NCBI GenBank assembly: GCA_002373505.1
Contig: DFKE01000014.1
Location: 193,340-257,339 of the forward strand
DNA from: Bacteroidales bacterium UBA3653
Lineage (GTDB): Bacteria; Bacteroidota; Bacteroidia; Bacteroidales; Paludibacteraceae
Reading direction: 5' to 3'
Length of the DNA stretch: 64,000 bases
Position 1 is the stretch's first letter, and each line of letters starts with the position of its first letter. Below the pieces are notes generated by a model. That model was not told the DNA's origin and ran no database searches. It worked only from the letters and a program-made list of their open reading frames with translations. A program made the position numbers and the translations under genes. Positions 34,168 to 42,836 of the stretch are shown here, in pieces.

Positions 34168-34938
34168 TTATACGCGTTTCTGGTAGTGGTAGTCGTCGAA
34201 CTTACTACCCCCTTTCGAACTGTCGAGGCGTTCATGGCCTCGCAGTTTGTTTTTTATACGGTACCAGAAATCGCCCGTGAACGGTTCGCGCCAGTTGATA
34301 TGTCTCCAATACAGGATGAGCAGCCATCCGAACAACATTCCTCCCAAGTGTGCGAAATGGGCTACGTTGTCCGCCGAAAGACCTGCTACGGAGCCTAATC
34401 CCGCGAAAAGCTCTATCAGCGCGTATATAATAACGAACGTGCGTGCACGTATAGGAATCGGTATGAAGAGGATGTACATCGGTACATCGGGATAAAGCCA
34501 TCCGAAGGCAAACAGGATACCGAATACGGCGCCGGAAGCACCTATGGTATTGAGCATCGTGGCATAATAAGCCAGCGCCTCAGCACTGTATGAGCCGCTC
34601 ATATTGGACAGCATCAGCATCCATACCAACTCCTGGATAACCGCCGCTCCGAGACCGCAGACGAGGTAATAGAGCGCAAATCGCCTTGCACCCCATTCCT
34701 GCTCTATCACAGGAGCAAACATCCATACAGCGAACATATTGAAGAATATGTGGCTGAGATTGGCATGCAGAAACATATATGTGAACGGCTGCCACCAATG
34801 GAAGGAGGAAGCGGAAACATAATGAAGCCCGCCAAGGGCGTTCAGATCAATGCCGTATCGCTGCAGAACGGCAGCCAGAAAAAAGACAATGAAATTAGCT
34901 ATCAGCAGATAGCGCGTTACGGTAGGGATATTTCTCAT
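34168..34938 (-). CDS. Rhomboid family intramembrane serine protease
   Basis: The 256-residue protein has six predicted membrane helices. The catalytic serine is in GASGAVFGILFA (about residue 132) and the catalytic histidine in HFAHLGGMLFGWLL (about residue 193). N-terminal HANLSHIFFNMFAVWMFAPV, with the HxxxN loop, is typical. The C-terminal 45 residues are soluble and basic. Substrates are unknown. Promoter at 34959. Confidence 0.93.
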   Translation of the reverse strand: MRNIPTVTRYLLIANFIVFFLAAVLQRYGIDLNALGGLHYVSASSFHWWQPFTYMFLHANLSHIFFNMFAVWMFAPVIEQEWGARRFALYYLVCGLGAAVIQELVWMLMLSNMSGSYSAEALAYYATMLNTIGASGAVFGILFAFGWLYPDVPMYILFIPIPIRARTFVIIYALIELFAGLGSVAGLSADNVAHFAHLGGMLFGWLLILYWRHINWREPFTGDFWYRIKNKLRGHERLDSSKGGSKFDDYHYQKRV

Positions 34939-34958
34939 ATAGCATGTAATTACGGGTA

Positions 34959-34966
34959 CAAAAGTA
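34959..34966 (-). promoter_or_regulatory. -7 box for rhomboid gene
   Basis: TACTTTTG on the minus strand, preceded by AAAAAATAG, lies 20 bp before the rhomboid ATG. Confidence 0.65.
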
Positions 34967-35081
34967 CTATTTTTTCGTGAAATAACCGCACAAAAAGTGC
35001 GCCAAATGCAGAAAAAAGCCTATTTTTTCAATATTTTTGCATTTTTTTGCTCAAAATATTTGGTATATAAAGAAAAAGTTG

Positions 35082-35089
35082 TAACTTTG
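35082..35089 (+). promoter_or_regulatory. -7 box for HU gene
   Basis: TAACTTTG followed by CACC lies 64 bp upstream of the HU start codon. An additional match TATTTTTG at 35032-35039 lies further upstream. Confidence 0.75.
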
Positions 35090-35153
35090 CACCACAAAAT
35101 TGGGACATGAACCCATGTAGTTCACATTATTAATAACTAAAAACACAAATGTT

Positions 35154-35417
35154 ATGAACAAATCAGAACTTATTAAGGCAGCCGCAGCTAAGGCTGAGGT
35201 TTCCGCAGCATTGGCAGCAAAGGTTATTGACGCAGCTCTCGAAGAGGCAGTTGCAGCAGTTAAGAAAGGCGAGAGCGTACAGCTCGTTGGATATGCTACC
35301 ATCGCAGTAGCTAACCGCGCAGCTCGCAAGGCTAAAAACCCGCGTACCGGTGCTATCGTTAGCGTACCTGCTAAGAAGGTCGTTCGTATCAAAGCCGGTG
35401 CTAAATTTGCTCTCTAA
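35154..35417 (+). CDS. HU family DNA-binding protein
   Basis: The 87-residue histone-like protein begins MNKSELIKAAAAKAEVSAAL and has the DNA-binding arm region KNPRTGAIVSVPAKKVVRIK (about 62-81), with the RNPxTG-type motif as KNPRTG. HU bends and compacts DNA as a dimer. It is a single-gene transcription unit with its own promoter (35082) and terminator (35439-35472), consistent with high expression. Confidence 0.95.
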   Translation: MNKSELIKAAAAKAEVSAALAAKVIDAALEEAVAAVKKGESVQLVGYATIAVANRAARKAKNPRTGAIVSVPAKKVVRIKAGAKFAL

Positions 35418-35438
35418 TCCAGGCAATGTAGCTTTACA

Positions 35439-35474
35439 AACGAGTTGTCCCAGCTATATGGGCAACTCGTTTTT
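35439..35474 (+). terminator. Rho-independent terminator after HU
   Basis: AACGAGTTGTCCC pairs with GGGCAACTCGTT across a short loop and is followed by TTTTGTCTG. It separates the HU gene from adk. Confidence 0.85.
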
Positions 35475-35498
35475 GTCTGTTAAAAAGGTATTAGGTAC

Positions 35499-36074
35499 AT
35501 GTTGAATATTATTTTATGCGGTGCCCCGGGTAGTGGTAAGGGCACGCAATCGGGTTTTATCACCGAGAAATACGGTTTGCAGCATCTCTCTACCGGCGAT
35601 GTCCTCCGGGCTGAGATAGCTTCGGGTAGCGAACTGGGTAAGAAAATAGACGCGCTCATCTCGCAAGGTAATCTGGTTCCGGACGAGATGATGTACGGCG
35701 TGATTGAAAACTATCTTTCTTCCCTGCCTAAGGATAGCAAGGGAGTTATTCTGGATGGTTACCCACGTACTGTTTCCCAGGCGGAGTCGCTGACTGAACT
35801 GCTGAAGAAATATCGGATGGACGCCATTATGATAGACCTGCTGGTGGACGAACAGTTGCTCATCCAGCGCCTTATCGAACGGGGCAAAGTGAGCGGACGG
35901 GCGGATGACAACCTCAATACGATCCGCCATCGTATCGCCGTTTATCACAACCAGACGGAACCTATCGCGCTGTATTATCTGCATCATGGCAACTACTGCC
36001 CTGTGAACGGAAACCACGCCGTAGAGGATGTGTTCCTGCAGATTGAGCGTATTTTGGATTCGCACATTAAATAA
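35499..36074 (+). CDS. adk: Adenylate kinase
   Basis: The enzyme catalyses AMP + ATP to 2 ADP. The 191-residue product has the P-loop CGAPGSGKGTQ (7-17), QHLSTGDVLRAEI near residue 28, LDGYPRTVSQAE near residue 87 and a short LID (RGKVSGRADDN) without zinc ligands, so it is the short variant. It is followed 9 bp later by obgE and probably co-transcribed. Confidence 0.96.
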   Translation: MLNIILCGAPGSGKGTQSGFITEKYGLQHLSTGDVLRAEIASGSELGKKIDALISQGNLVPDEMMYGVIENYLSSLPKDSKGVILDGYPRTVSQAESLTELLKKYRMDAIMIDLLVDEQLLIQRLIERGKVSGRADDNLNTIRHRIAVYHNQTEPIALYYLHHGNYCPVNGNHAVEDVFLQIERILDSHIK

Positions 36075-36083
36075 TGATTTTAT

Positions 36084-37253
36084 ATGCCAAGCAATTTTAT
36101 CGACTACGTTAAGATCTACTGCCGCTCGGGAAAGGGCGGCGCGGGTTGTATGCACCTTCATCGCGCCAAATATCTGCCGAAAGGCGGTCCGGACGGCGGT
36201 GACGGAGGAAAAGGCGGGTCGGTAATATTGCATGGCAACCGCAACCTCTGGACCCTGCTTCACCTGAAATACCAGAAGCATATCATGGCTACCGACGGAG
36301 GCAAAGGAGGTCAAAGCCGCTCCTTCGGCAAAGACGGAGAGGACAAGATCATCGAGGTTCCTTGCGGAACAGTGGTCTATGACGGCGAGACAGGGGAGTT
36401 TATCTGCGAGGTCAAAGAGCACGGCGAACGTGTCGTGTTGCTCAAAGGCGGACGGGGAGGTCTGGGAAACTGGCATTTCCGTACTGCTACCAACCAGGCT
36501 CCGCGGTATGCCCAACCCGGTGAACCGGCACAGGAGAGAACCGTTATCATGCAACTCAAAGTGCTGGCGGATGTAGGTCTCGTCGGCTTCCCCAATGCCG
36601 GCAAATCCACGCTGCTGAGTGTCGTCTCTGCCGCCAAACCGGAGATAGCGGACTATCCGTTTACTACCCTCACGCCGCAGTTGGGTATCGTCTCGTATCG
36701 CGACGGACGCTCTTTCTGTATGGCAGACATCCCCGGTATCATCGAGGGAGCCAGCGAGGGCAAAGGACTTGGTCTGCGGTTCCTGCGGCATATAGAGCGC
36801 AATGCGGTGCTGCTCTTTATGGTGCCTGCCACCAGCGAGGATATCAAGAAGGAATACGGTATTCTGCTGAACGAACTGGAGAAATACAATCCGGAGTTGC
36901 TGACCAAAGCCCGGATCCTGGCTGTCAGCAAATGCGATGCGGTTACGGACAAAGACCTGGACAAACTCAAGAAATCCAAAGCCCTAAAAGGTTTGGATAT
37001 TCCGGTGGTCTTCATCTCCTCCGTTGCCGGACAGGGGATTGACGAACTGAAAGATGCGCTGTGGACGGAACTGAATAAAGAGCAGAACCAGGTTATCGAG
37101 ATCTCTCATGCGCCGATTGATGTCACGGTCATCGAGTCTGAACAGCCGGATAGGTCTGACAACTCCGATGATGAGGAACATACTATATATCTCAACGAGG
37201 TAGAGGAAGAGTGGGATCTGGACAAATACAAAGGTATCGGCTGGGATGAGTAA
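36084..37253 (+). CDS. obgE: Obg family GTPase
   Basis: Obg associates with the 50S subunit and couples ribosome maturation to guanine-nucleotide levels. The 389-residue product has the glycine-rich Obg fold (about 1-158; GKGGAGCMHLHRAKYLPKGG) and a G domain with VGFPNAGKST (about 166-175), DIPGIIEGAS (about 213) and SKCD (about 284). The C-terminal 45 residues are acidic (DNSDDEEHTIYLNEVEEEW). An eightmer repeat array follows directly. Confidence 0.96.
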   Translation: MPSNFIDYVKIYCRSGKGGAGCMHLHRAKYLPKGGPDGGDGGKGGSVILHGNRNLWTLLHLKYQKHIMATDGGKGGQSRSFGKDGEDKIIEVPCGTVVYDGETGEFICEVKEHGERVVLLKGGRGGLGNWHFRTATNQAPRYAQPGEPAQERTVIMQLKVLADVGLVGFPNAGKSTLLSVVSAAKPEIADYPFTTLTPQLGIVSYRDGRSFCMADIPGIIEGASEGKGLGLRFLRHIERNAVLLFMVPATSEDIKKEYGILLNELEKYNPELLTKARILAVSKCDAVTDKDLDKLKKSKALKGLDIPVVFISSVAGQGIDELKDALWTELNKEQNQVIEISHAPIDVTVIESEQPDRSDNSDDEEHTIYLNEVEEEWDLDKYKGIGWDE

Positions 37254-37255
37254 CA

Positions 37256-37335
37256 GTTTAACGGTTTAACGGTTTAACGGTTTAACGGTTTAACGGCTTA
37301 ACGGTTTAACGGCTTAACGGTTTAACAGCTTAACG
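37256..37335. repeat. GTTTAACG octamer array, ten units
   Basis: Ten 8-bp units run without interruption: GTTTAACG six times, GCTTAACG three times and GTTTAACA once. They fill the obgE-ClC gap; the final G of the tenth unit (37335) is the first base of the GTG start codon of the ClC gene. There is no other leader sequence. Confidence 0.95.
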
Positions 37336-39122
37336 TGCGAAGCACCTTTTACGATAGGATGATCGAGTGGCGGGAACGTCACATCAGCGAGAAGCATTTG
37401 GTATTGCTTCTCTCTTTCTTCGTCGGCGCTTTCTCTGCCGCCGCAGCAGCCATACTGAAATCATTTATCCATTTTATCCAATGGATTGTAGAGGAACAGC
37501 TCATCGGGAACGGAAATACGTGGTGGTATCTCATCACTCCTATCATCGGTATTACGCTGGCAGCTCTTTTCGTCAAGTATATTGTCCGCGATGATATCTC
37601 GCATGGTATCACTAAGATTCTCTACGCTATCTCGCAGCGCAAATCAATCATCAAGGCGCATAACATGTGGTCCTCCATCATCGGGTCGGGTCTCACCATC
37701 GGTTTCGGAGGTTCTGTCGGAGCGGAGGCTCCTATCGTCCTGACGGGAGCAGCCATAGGCTCCAACCTCGCGAAAGCGTTCCGTTTGGACCAGAAGACCA
37801 TGATGCTCATGATCGGATGCGGTGCTGCCGGAGCTATCGGAGGTATCTTCAAGGCGCCTATAGCCGGTCTGGTGTTTACGCTGGAGGTGCTGATGATGGA
37901 TCTGACAATGACCTCCGTCGCGCCCTTGCTCATCTCGTCTGTCACCGCAACAGCCATCTCCTATATACTGACAGGAACAGACCCGATGTTCCCCCTTGAC
38001 ACGGCTGAACCGTTTCTGGTAAACAGAATACCGTGGTATCTGGTTTTAGGTGTCGTGTGCGGACTTATCAGTCTCTATTTCACGAGGGGAATGAACAAAC
38101 TGGAGCAATGGTTCAAACACGCTATCAGGAGCATGTGGGCGAAACTGCTTATCGGAGGCGTGGTGCTGAGCGTTTTGATTTATATCTTCCCGCCTTTGTA
38201 CGGAGAAGGATACGATGTGATCCGCCAGCTCATCAACGGGGACTCTATGTCGGCCATCCAGAACAGCCCCTTGGAGCATAACGAATGGGCGGCACGAAAC
38301 GGGCATTGGCTGCTGCTGACCTATTTCGGTTTTATCGTCCTGTTCAAGATTGTCGCTTCGGTGGCTACCAACGGTGCCGGAGGTGTCGGAGGTATCTTCG
38401 CGCCTTCGCTCTTCATGGGAGCCATAACCGGTTTTCTCACGGCGCGAATCATGAATATGAGCGGACTGATGGTGCCAGAGGCGAACTTCGCCCTGGTAGG
38501 TATGGCGGGACTCATGTCCGGCGTCATGCACGCTCCGCTGACAGGTATCTTCCTTATTGCCGAACTGACAGGAGGATACCATCTCTTCATGCCTCTGATG
38601 ATCGTTTCGGTCATTTCGTATTTGACAATCATGCTCTTTGAACCCCACTCGCTGTATGCCATGCGTCTGGCGCAGAAAGGGGAACTGCTTACTCATAATA
38701 AAGACCGCAATGTCCTGACGCTGCTGAAGATGGACAGCGTCCTTGAAACGGATTTTATCACGATCTTCCCCGATATGACACTGGGAGAACTCGTCAAAGT
38801 GATCAGCGAAAGCCATCGCAATATCTTCCCGGTTATTGACCACGAGGGCCATCTCAAGGGTATCCTTTTGCTCGATGAGGTGCGTAATATCATGTTCCAG
38901 CCGCGGCTGTACAAACGGTTTACGGTAGGTCAGCTGATGACCTCTCCGGCAGCTGTGCTTAGTTTTGACCAGCCGATGGAGAAAGTGATGGAGGTCTTTG
39001 AAGACACCGGCGCATGGAACTTGCCGGTAGTCGATCAGGACCGCCGCTATCTGGGATTTGTCTCCAAATCGAAGATCTTCAATTCCTACCGCCACGTACT
39101 TGTCCATTTCAGCGAGGAATAA
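37335..39122 (+). CDS. ClC-type chloride channel/antiporter with CBS pair
   Basis: The 595-residue product has a ClC membrane core (about 25-430) with GFGGSVGAEAPIVLTG near residue 123, which keeps the gating glutamate, GCGAAGAIGGIFKAPIAG near residue 161 and GAGGVGGIFAPSLFMG near residue 345. A CBS pair follows (about 455-585, FPDMTLGELVKVISESHRNI and GQLMTSPAAVLSFDQ). The GTG start at 37335 overlaps the repeat array; an ATG eight codons in (37359) is an alternative. Anion/proton exchange is known for bacterial members, but the mechanism here is not determined. Confidence 0.92.
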   Translation: MRSTFYDRMIEWRERHISEKHLVLLLSFFVGAFSAAAAAILKSFIHFIQWIVEEQLIGNGNTWWYLITPIIGITLAALFVKYIVRDDISHGITKILYAISQRKSIIKAHNMWSSIIGSGLTIGFGGSVGAEAPIVLTGAAIGSNLAKAFRLDQKTMMLMIGCGAAGAIGGIFKAPIAGLVFTLEVLMMDLTMTSVAPLLISSVTATAISYILTGTDPMFPLDTAEPFLVNRIPWYLVLGVVCGLISLYFTRGMNKLEQWFKHAIRSMWAKLLIGGVVLSVLIYIFPPLYGEGYDVIRQLINGDSMSAIQNSPLEHNEWAARNGHWLLLTYFGFIVLFKIVASVATNGAGGVGGIFAPSLFMGAITGFLTARIMNMSGLMVPEANFALVGMAGLMSGVMHAPLTGIFLIAELTGGYHLFMPLMIVSVISYLTIMLFEPHSLYAMRLAQKGELLTHNKDRNVLTLLKMDSVLETDFITIFPDMTLGELVKVISESHRNIFPVIDHEGHLKGILLLDEVRNIMFQPRLYKRFTVGQLMTSPAAVLSFDQPMEKVMEVFEDTGAWNLPVVDQDRRYLGFVSKSKIFNSYRHVLVHFSEE

Positions 39123-39135
39123 ACCCATATCGCTC

Positions 39136-40611
39136 ATGCCCTGCGAAAGAAAAATATGGCTGATAGTATTGTCATTGATGACGATGCTGTCTTCTTGTTC
39201 CGTAACTTCGCTCCGCGAGGCACAGTATGTTGTGGCGCAGGCGGACAGCCTGTGGCTTGAGGGCAGGATGTACGGCGTGGATGGAGGCGACAGTGCCACC
39301 CTCGCGCAAGCGTATGAGAAACTCGGTCAATGGCAATGGTTCTATGCCGATGAATACGCTCATGCGTGCTATCACTACGGACGGATCCTGCGTGAGAAAG
39401 AGAATCCGGTAGAAGCCATGCAGGCGTTCATTGCCGCCACTCATTCCGGCACTAAAGACTACCATATTCTCGGGCGTGTGTATAGCAATATGGGGTCTAT
39501 ATGTCATTTGGCAGGCGAGTTTCCTCTATCGTATGAGATGTATGAGAAATCCGCTTATGTTTTTCTGCAAGATGGTGATTCCTTGTCTTATTATTACCTG
39601 CTTAATGACATGGCGTTTGAGTTGGCAGAGCAAGGAAAGAAAGAAGAAACTTTAACGCTGCTTTCTGAAATCGAAAACCATTGCATGGATAATGATGTCT
39701 TGGCAAAAGTATGGGAAACAAAAGCAGAATTATTTCTTTTATGTACTCAGCAATATGACTCTGCAATATATTACATAGATAAAATGTATCGTACTAGAGT
39801 ATATGATTCAAATGGATTATTGATAAAAGCACAAGCATATTCACTACTGGCAAAAAAAGACTCTTCATCATATTATGCAAAACAAGTCTTAAATAGTTCC
39901 AAATTGTTAGGTGAATTAAATAATGCTCTATATATTCTAACAAATGATGACGAAACAAAAGAAAAAACGCAAATTCGCCAAACGGCTGCAAATAGATCTG
40001 ACATCCAAAAGTTATTAGAAATTCGTCAAGGAAAATTATCCCAAGCTACTCAATTGTTGAAGCAGGAGTTAAACAAGAAAACCAATTGGTCATGGTTATA
40101 TGCCATCATTGCTACAATAGTTGTTATAAGTATAGGTATTGGAGTTTATGTATATAGGAAACAACGGAATCGCGAATTGCTTTCTCAGAAAGTGGAAGAA
40201 CTGAAGCAGTCTGCTTCTGCTATTCAACAGAAACAAGATCAGCTGCAAACGAGCTATCAGACAAACCGCCGCCGCATGGAAGAGGATATTAAACATCAAT
40301 GTGTGTTATTACGTGAAAATGAGAACCTGACAAAAGATTTAGCTTGGAATGATTTTGAAGTAATGACCAAGATCGCGGACAAACATTTCTATAAATTAGT
40401 ATCCAAATTGCGCAACCTGCATGTATTGAATGAAACAGAGATTCGTCTATGTCTTTTAGTGCTGTTAGATATGAACCGGGCTGAAATATCCGATACACTT
40501 CCTTACTCTTTAAGTGGTGTGGGCAAATTGAAAGACCACGCTGCCAAATCACTGGGAACAACCGGTAAAAATCTACGTCAATACCTCATCAATTTAGCAA
40601 TAGACGGATAG
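39136..40611 (+). CDS. TPR lipoprotein regulator with C-terminal HTH-like domain
   Basis: From the ATG at 39136 (14 bp after the ClC stop) the product has 491 residues. It begins with a lipoprotein-type signal, MPCERKIWLIVLSLMTMLSS followed by C, then TPR-like helical repeats (about 30-300), one membrane span (about 317-340, YAIIATIVVISIGIGVYVY), a coiled coil (about 345-400) and a C-terminal segment LNETEIRLCLLVLLDMNRAE that resembles a LuxR-type HTH. Such proteins are typical Bacteroidales one-component membrane regulators. Base composition changes sharply to AT-rich at about 39.55 kb and returns toward average near 40.2 kb. It likely controls the downstream small protein and protease, which is inference from position. 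Confidence 0.78.
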   Translation: MPCERKIWLIVLSLMTMLSSCSVTSLREAQYVVAQADSLWLEGRMYGVDGGDSATLAQAYEKLGQWQWFYADEYAHACYHYGRILREKENPVEAMQAFIAATHSGTKDYHILGRVYSNMGSICHLAGEFPLSYEMYEKSAYVFLQDGDSLSYYYLLNDMAFELAEQGKKEETLTLLSEIENHCMDNDVLAKVWETKAELFLLCTQQYDSAIYYIDKMYRTRVYDSNGLLIKAQAYSLLAKKDSSSYYAKQVLNSSKLLGELNNALYILTNDDETKEKTQIRQTAANRSDIQKLLEIRQGKLSQATQLLKQELNKKTNWSWLYAIIATIVVISIGIGVYVYRKQRNRELLSQKVEELKQSASAIQQKQDQLQTSYQTNRRRMEEDIKHQCVLLRENENLTKDLAWNDFEVMTKIADKHFYKLVSKLRNLHVLNETEIRLCLLVLLDMNRAEISDTLPYSLSGVGKLKDHAAKSLGTTGKNLRQYLINLAIDG

Positions 40612-40622
40612 TACTACTAAAA

Positions 40623-40688
40623 AATTCCCACACGGATTTTGCCACATGTATTGATTTTCAGTGATTTACGTAATCTAAATTCCCACAT
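40623..40688. promoter_or_regulatory. Direct repeat AAATTCCCACA upstream of promoter
   Basis: The 11-mer AAATTCCCACA occurs at 40623-40633 and 40678-40688, 55 bp apart. The second copy lies just upstream of the -33 region of the promoter at 40719. The position would suit an activator or repressor site, perhaps for the adjacent HTH-like regulator. Confidence 0.45.
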
Positions 40689-40718
40689 TTTTATTTGGTG
40701 TTATGCTAAAAAAGCAGT

Positions 40719-40726
40719 AATTTTGC
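40719..40726 (+). promoter_or_regulatory. -7 box for DUF3244-like/protease genes
   Basis: TAATTTTG in the extended context AAAAAAGCAGTAATTTTGCA lies 62 bp before the ATG at 40788, with TTTG near -33 at 40695-40698. Confidence 0.8.
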
Positions 40727-40787
40727 ACCGTCAAACGATTGAGCGTTTGGCGGTATATTATTGTTTCACTTCATAACTACAATTCGT

Positions 40788-41186
40788 ATGAGAAACAAAT
40801 TTATTACTTTTGCATTAGGCGTACTTCTGATCATGCCGTGCGTCTTACACGCTGAAGAAATCGAAATCCAATTGATGGAGGTGATTCAAATGGGAGTTAT
40901 TCCCGGAGGCGATGATCCATTAGATGGTCCAACTCAATCAGCGCCAGAACCTACTCGTCCAAGAGATTTCCGTGCAACAATCAATGGCAACTCGCTGACT
41001 GTCCTCAAACAAGAAGAGGCTATCCCGTTTGCGCAGGCGGTGGTTGTTAATGCTGCAACCGGCAGCGTTGTGGTTAACGAGCAGTTCACCAACTCTCTCT
41101 CCTGTCCGATTACTAATGCAGGCGTGTATGTCCTCCGCATCGCAACTGCCAACGGCGAACTCACCGGACAATTTATTGTTGAATAA
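40788..41186 (+). CDS. Small secreted DUF3244-like / T9SS CTD-like protein
   Basis: From the ATG at 40788 the product has 132 residues: a signal peptide (MRNKFITFALGVLLIMPCVL, then HA), a spacer with PTQSAPEPTRPRD and a single beta-sandwich (about 62-132) that ends NAGVYVLRIATANGELTGQF IVE. The domain resembles both DUF3244, a family of small exported Bacteroidales proteins, and the type A sorting domain of type IX secretion substrates. As a free-standing copy it might inhibit or chaperone the downstream protease. It lies 33 bp upstream of the protease-like gene. Confidence 0.75.
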   Translation: MRNKFITFALGVLLIMPCVLHAEEIEIQLMEVIQMGVIPGGDDPLDGPTQSAPEPTRPRDFRATINGNSLTVLKQEEAIPFAQAVVVNAATGSVVVNEQFTNSLSCPITNAGVYVLRIATANGELTGQFIVE

Positions 41187-41219
41187 GTAAAGTAATAATC
41201 TTTTAAAATTAATATCTGT

Positions 41220-42752
41220 ATGAAAAAGATAATGCTTCCCCTCTTAGTTTTTGTTATGATTTTTTCGTCTTGCAAAGAGCAAGGCAATGCTCCTGAAACG
41301 CAATCAGAATCAAGGCATCCTAGGAATGTCCCGCATATTGAGATAGATAGTATGCCATATACTAATCCTCATGAGTTGTACGAATTATATGCTCATGCAG
41401 AAGATCATTCAGTTATCCATTATAATATAGCACGCTTAATTGCAGAAACGGAACTCATAGCTGGAGCAAATCAAATATTGGAAGAGATAGCGAATCCATA
41501 CGAAGAGTGGTCTTTAACGAGGATTCCAAAAGTGGTATATAATTATGACAATACCCCTAAATATTATGAGTTTGGTTATGTGTGTAATGGAGTAATCATT
41601 GCAACTATAACCACCTATGCACAAAAGGAAATTGCCGGTGCTATTGCGTATGTATTTAGAGAACCATTAAGATATAATAATCCAAATTTGGATTATTATA
41701 TAGGAAATTATCCAAACAAATACTATGGTCGCGAAGGACGGTGTTATTTAAATGATCAAAATGAAGAAATACAAGGTCATATCCCACCTCATGGGAGTAC
41801 AGATAAAATCGAGCGAGATATGATGTTTGACCAAATGCCAATAGAAGACAGAGATGCCATCGAACACGATTTGCATGTGTCTGGAGAAAGTATAGAGGGT
41901 GATATTCTCGAGAAAGAATCATATTGGGAGCGAATGGATAGTATCATAAGTAACCGATTTCCCGAGTTACTTGGTGTGGAGCCATATATAGGTCAAATGG
42001 GACTCAAACTTGAGGATTTCATACACGAACATCATGCTACTGCTGAATCAGAATATGTTAGTTATCTGGCTTCTTTATTAGATTACATGGTAGGATATTA
42101 CAATACATTTGTATTGCCGGAATATTCAGATCCAAGATTGCAACTGACTAGGTGGACTAATTTCTGCGGACCTGCTGCGTGTGCGTGGGTATATAGAGGA
42201 AAATATGATACGTATAATGGGCATTATCTCCCAATTAAAGGAGATGGAAATCACTATACCAGTTATTTTGTGGATTATCATTATTTAGATTATGCATATT
42301 ATAATTTCTGGAACGTAGATTGTGATTGGCATTTGAGTAGAAATGATGCGATGCAACATTTTTTGGACCGCAGTCAAGAAGCCGATTATGGTTTAGCAGG
42401 TTGTTTTTATCTCGAAACTATTCCTTTTATTTGGGATGGGGAATGGCAATTCCCCTTATATCATGGGGGGTTGAATCGAGGTTTTCGCAATGCGACAGAT
42501 GGTGCATACCATGTTTATTTTACATGCAAGCCTTTTGATGTAATTGCATTTGAAAGACAACCTGTAATTATAGCTGTTAACTGCAATCATTATATTGTCG
42601 CCTTTGGCTATGGAGTGACGTTAGATAACCGAGGAAACGTAAAAGATAAATATTTGCTAGTAACTGATAACGGAGCAACAACATCTCCTACATATCATCC
42701 ATATATGCGCAGAAAGAATTTTTGGAATCTACATTATGGTTTAATGCACTGA
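41220..42752 (+). CDS. Papain-like cysteine protease lipoprotein (C10/C39-like)
   Basis: The 510-residue product has a lipoprotein signal (MKKIMLPLLVFVMIFSSC, C18) and a propeptide-like region (about 20-290). A C-terminal domain has a probable papain-like triad: C316 in WTNFCGPAACAW, H457 in NCNHYIVAFGYG and N484 in VTDNGA. QPVIIAVN..HYIVAFGYG is reminiscent of SpeB/C10 enzymes. The region YEFGYVCNGVIIATITTYAQ may correspond to a C10-type prodomain. Catalysis is unproven. Base composition is clearly more AT-rich than the flanking housekeeping genes. Together with the preceding small exported protein it resembles protease/inhibitor pairs. Confidence 0.7.
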   Translation: MKKIMLPLLVFVMIFSSCKEQGNAPETQSESRHPRNVPHIEIDSMPYTNPHELYELYAHAEDHSVIHYNIARLIAETELIAGANQILEEIANPYEEWSLTRIPKVVYNYDNTPKYYEFGYVCNGVIIATITTYAQKEIAGAIAYVFREPLRYNNPNLDYYIGNYPNKYYGREGRCYLNDQNEEIQGHIPPHGSTDKIERDMMFDQMPIEDRDAIEHDLHVSGESIEGDILEKESYWERMDSIISNRFPELLGVEPYIGQMGLKLEDFIHEHHATAESEYVSYLASLLDYMVGYYNTFVLPEYSDPRLQLTRWTNFCGPAACAWVYRGKYDTYNGHYLPIKGDGNHYTSYFVDYHYLDYAYYNFWNVDCDWHLSRNDAMQHFLDRSQEADYGLAGCFYLETIPFIWDGEWQFPLYHGGLNRGFRNATDGAYHVYFTCKPFDVIAFERQPVIIAVNCNHYIVAFGYGVTLDNRGNVKDKYLLVTDNGATTSPTYHPYMRRKNFWNLHYGLMH

Positions 42753-42800
42753 TTTTTCCAGTTAGGTATTAAAAAATTTGCAAATGTTGCGAAAATGTAT

Positions 42801-42808
42801 TATCTTTG
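42801..42808 (+). promoter_or_regulatory. -7 box for outer-membrane barrel gene
   Basis: TATCTTTG followed by CAGCACC lies 28 bp upstream of the ATG at 42837. It shows that the longer frame beginning at 42795 is not the true start. Confidence 0.75.
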
Positions 42809-42836
42809 CAGCACCAAATCAAAACGCACATCTGTT

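Noticed and set aside
35514..36791. 425-codon minus-strand frame opposite adk and obgE
   Set aside because: Two genes with complete motifs lie on the plus strand; this is a shadow of their codon use.
38046..39299. 417-codon minus-strand frame opposite the ClC gene
   Set aside because: It overlaps both the ClC gene and the start of the TPR gene in antisense and has no domain features.
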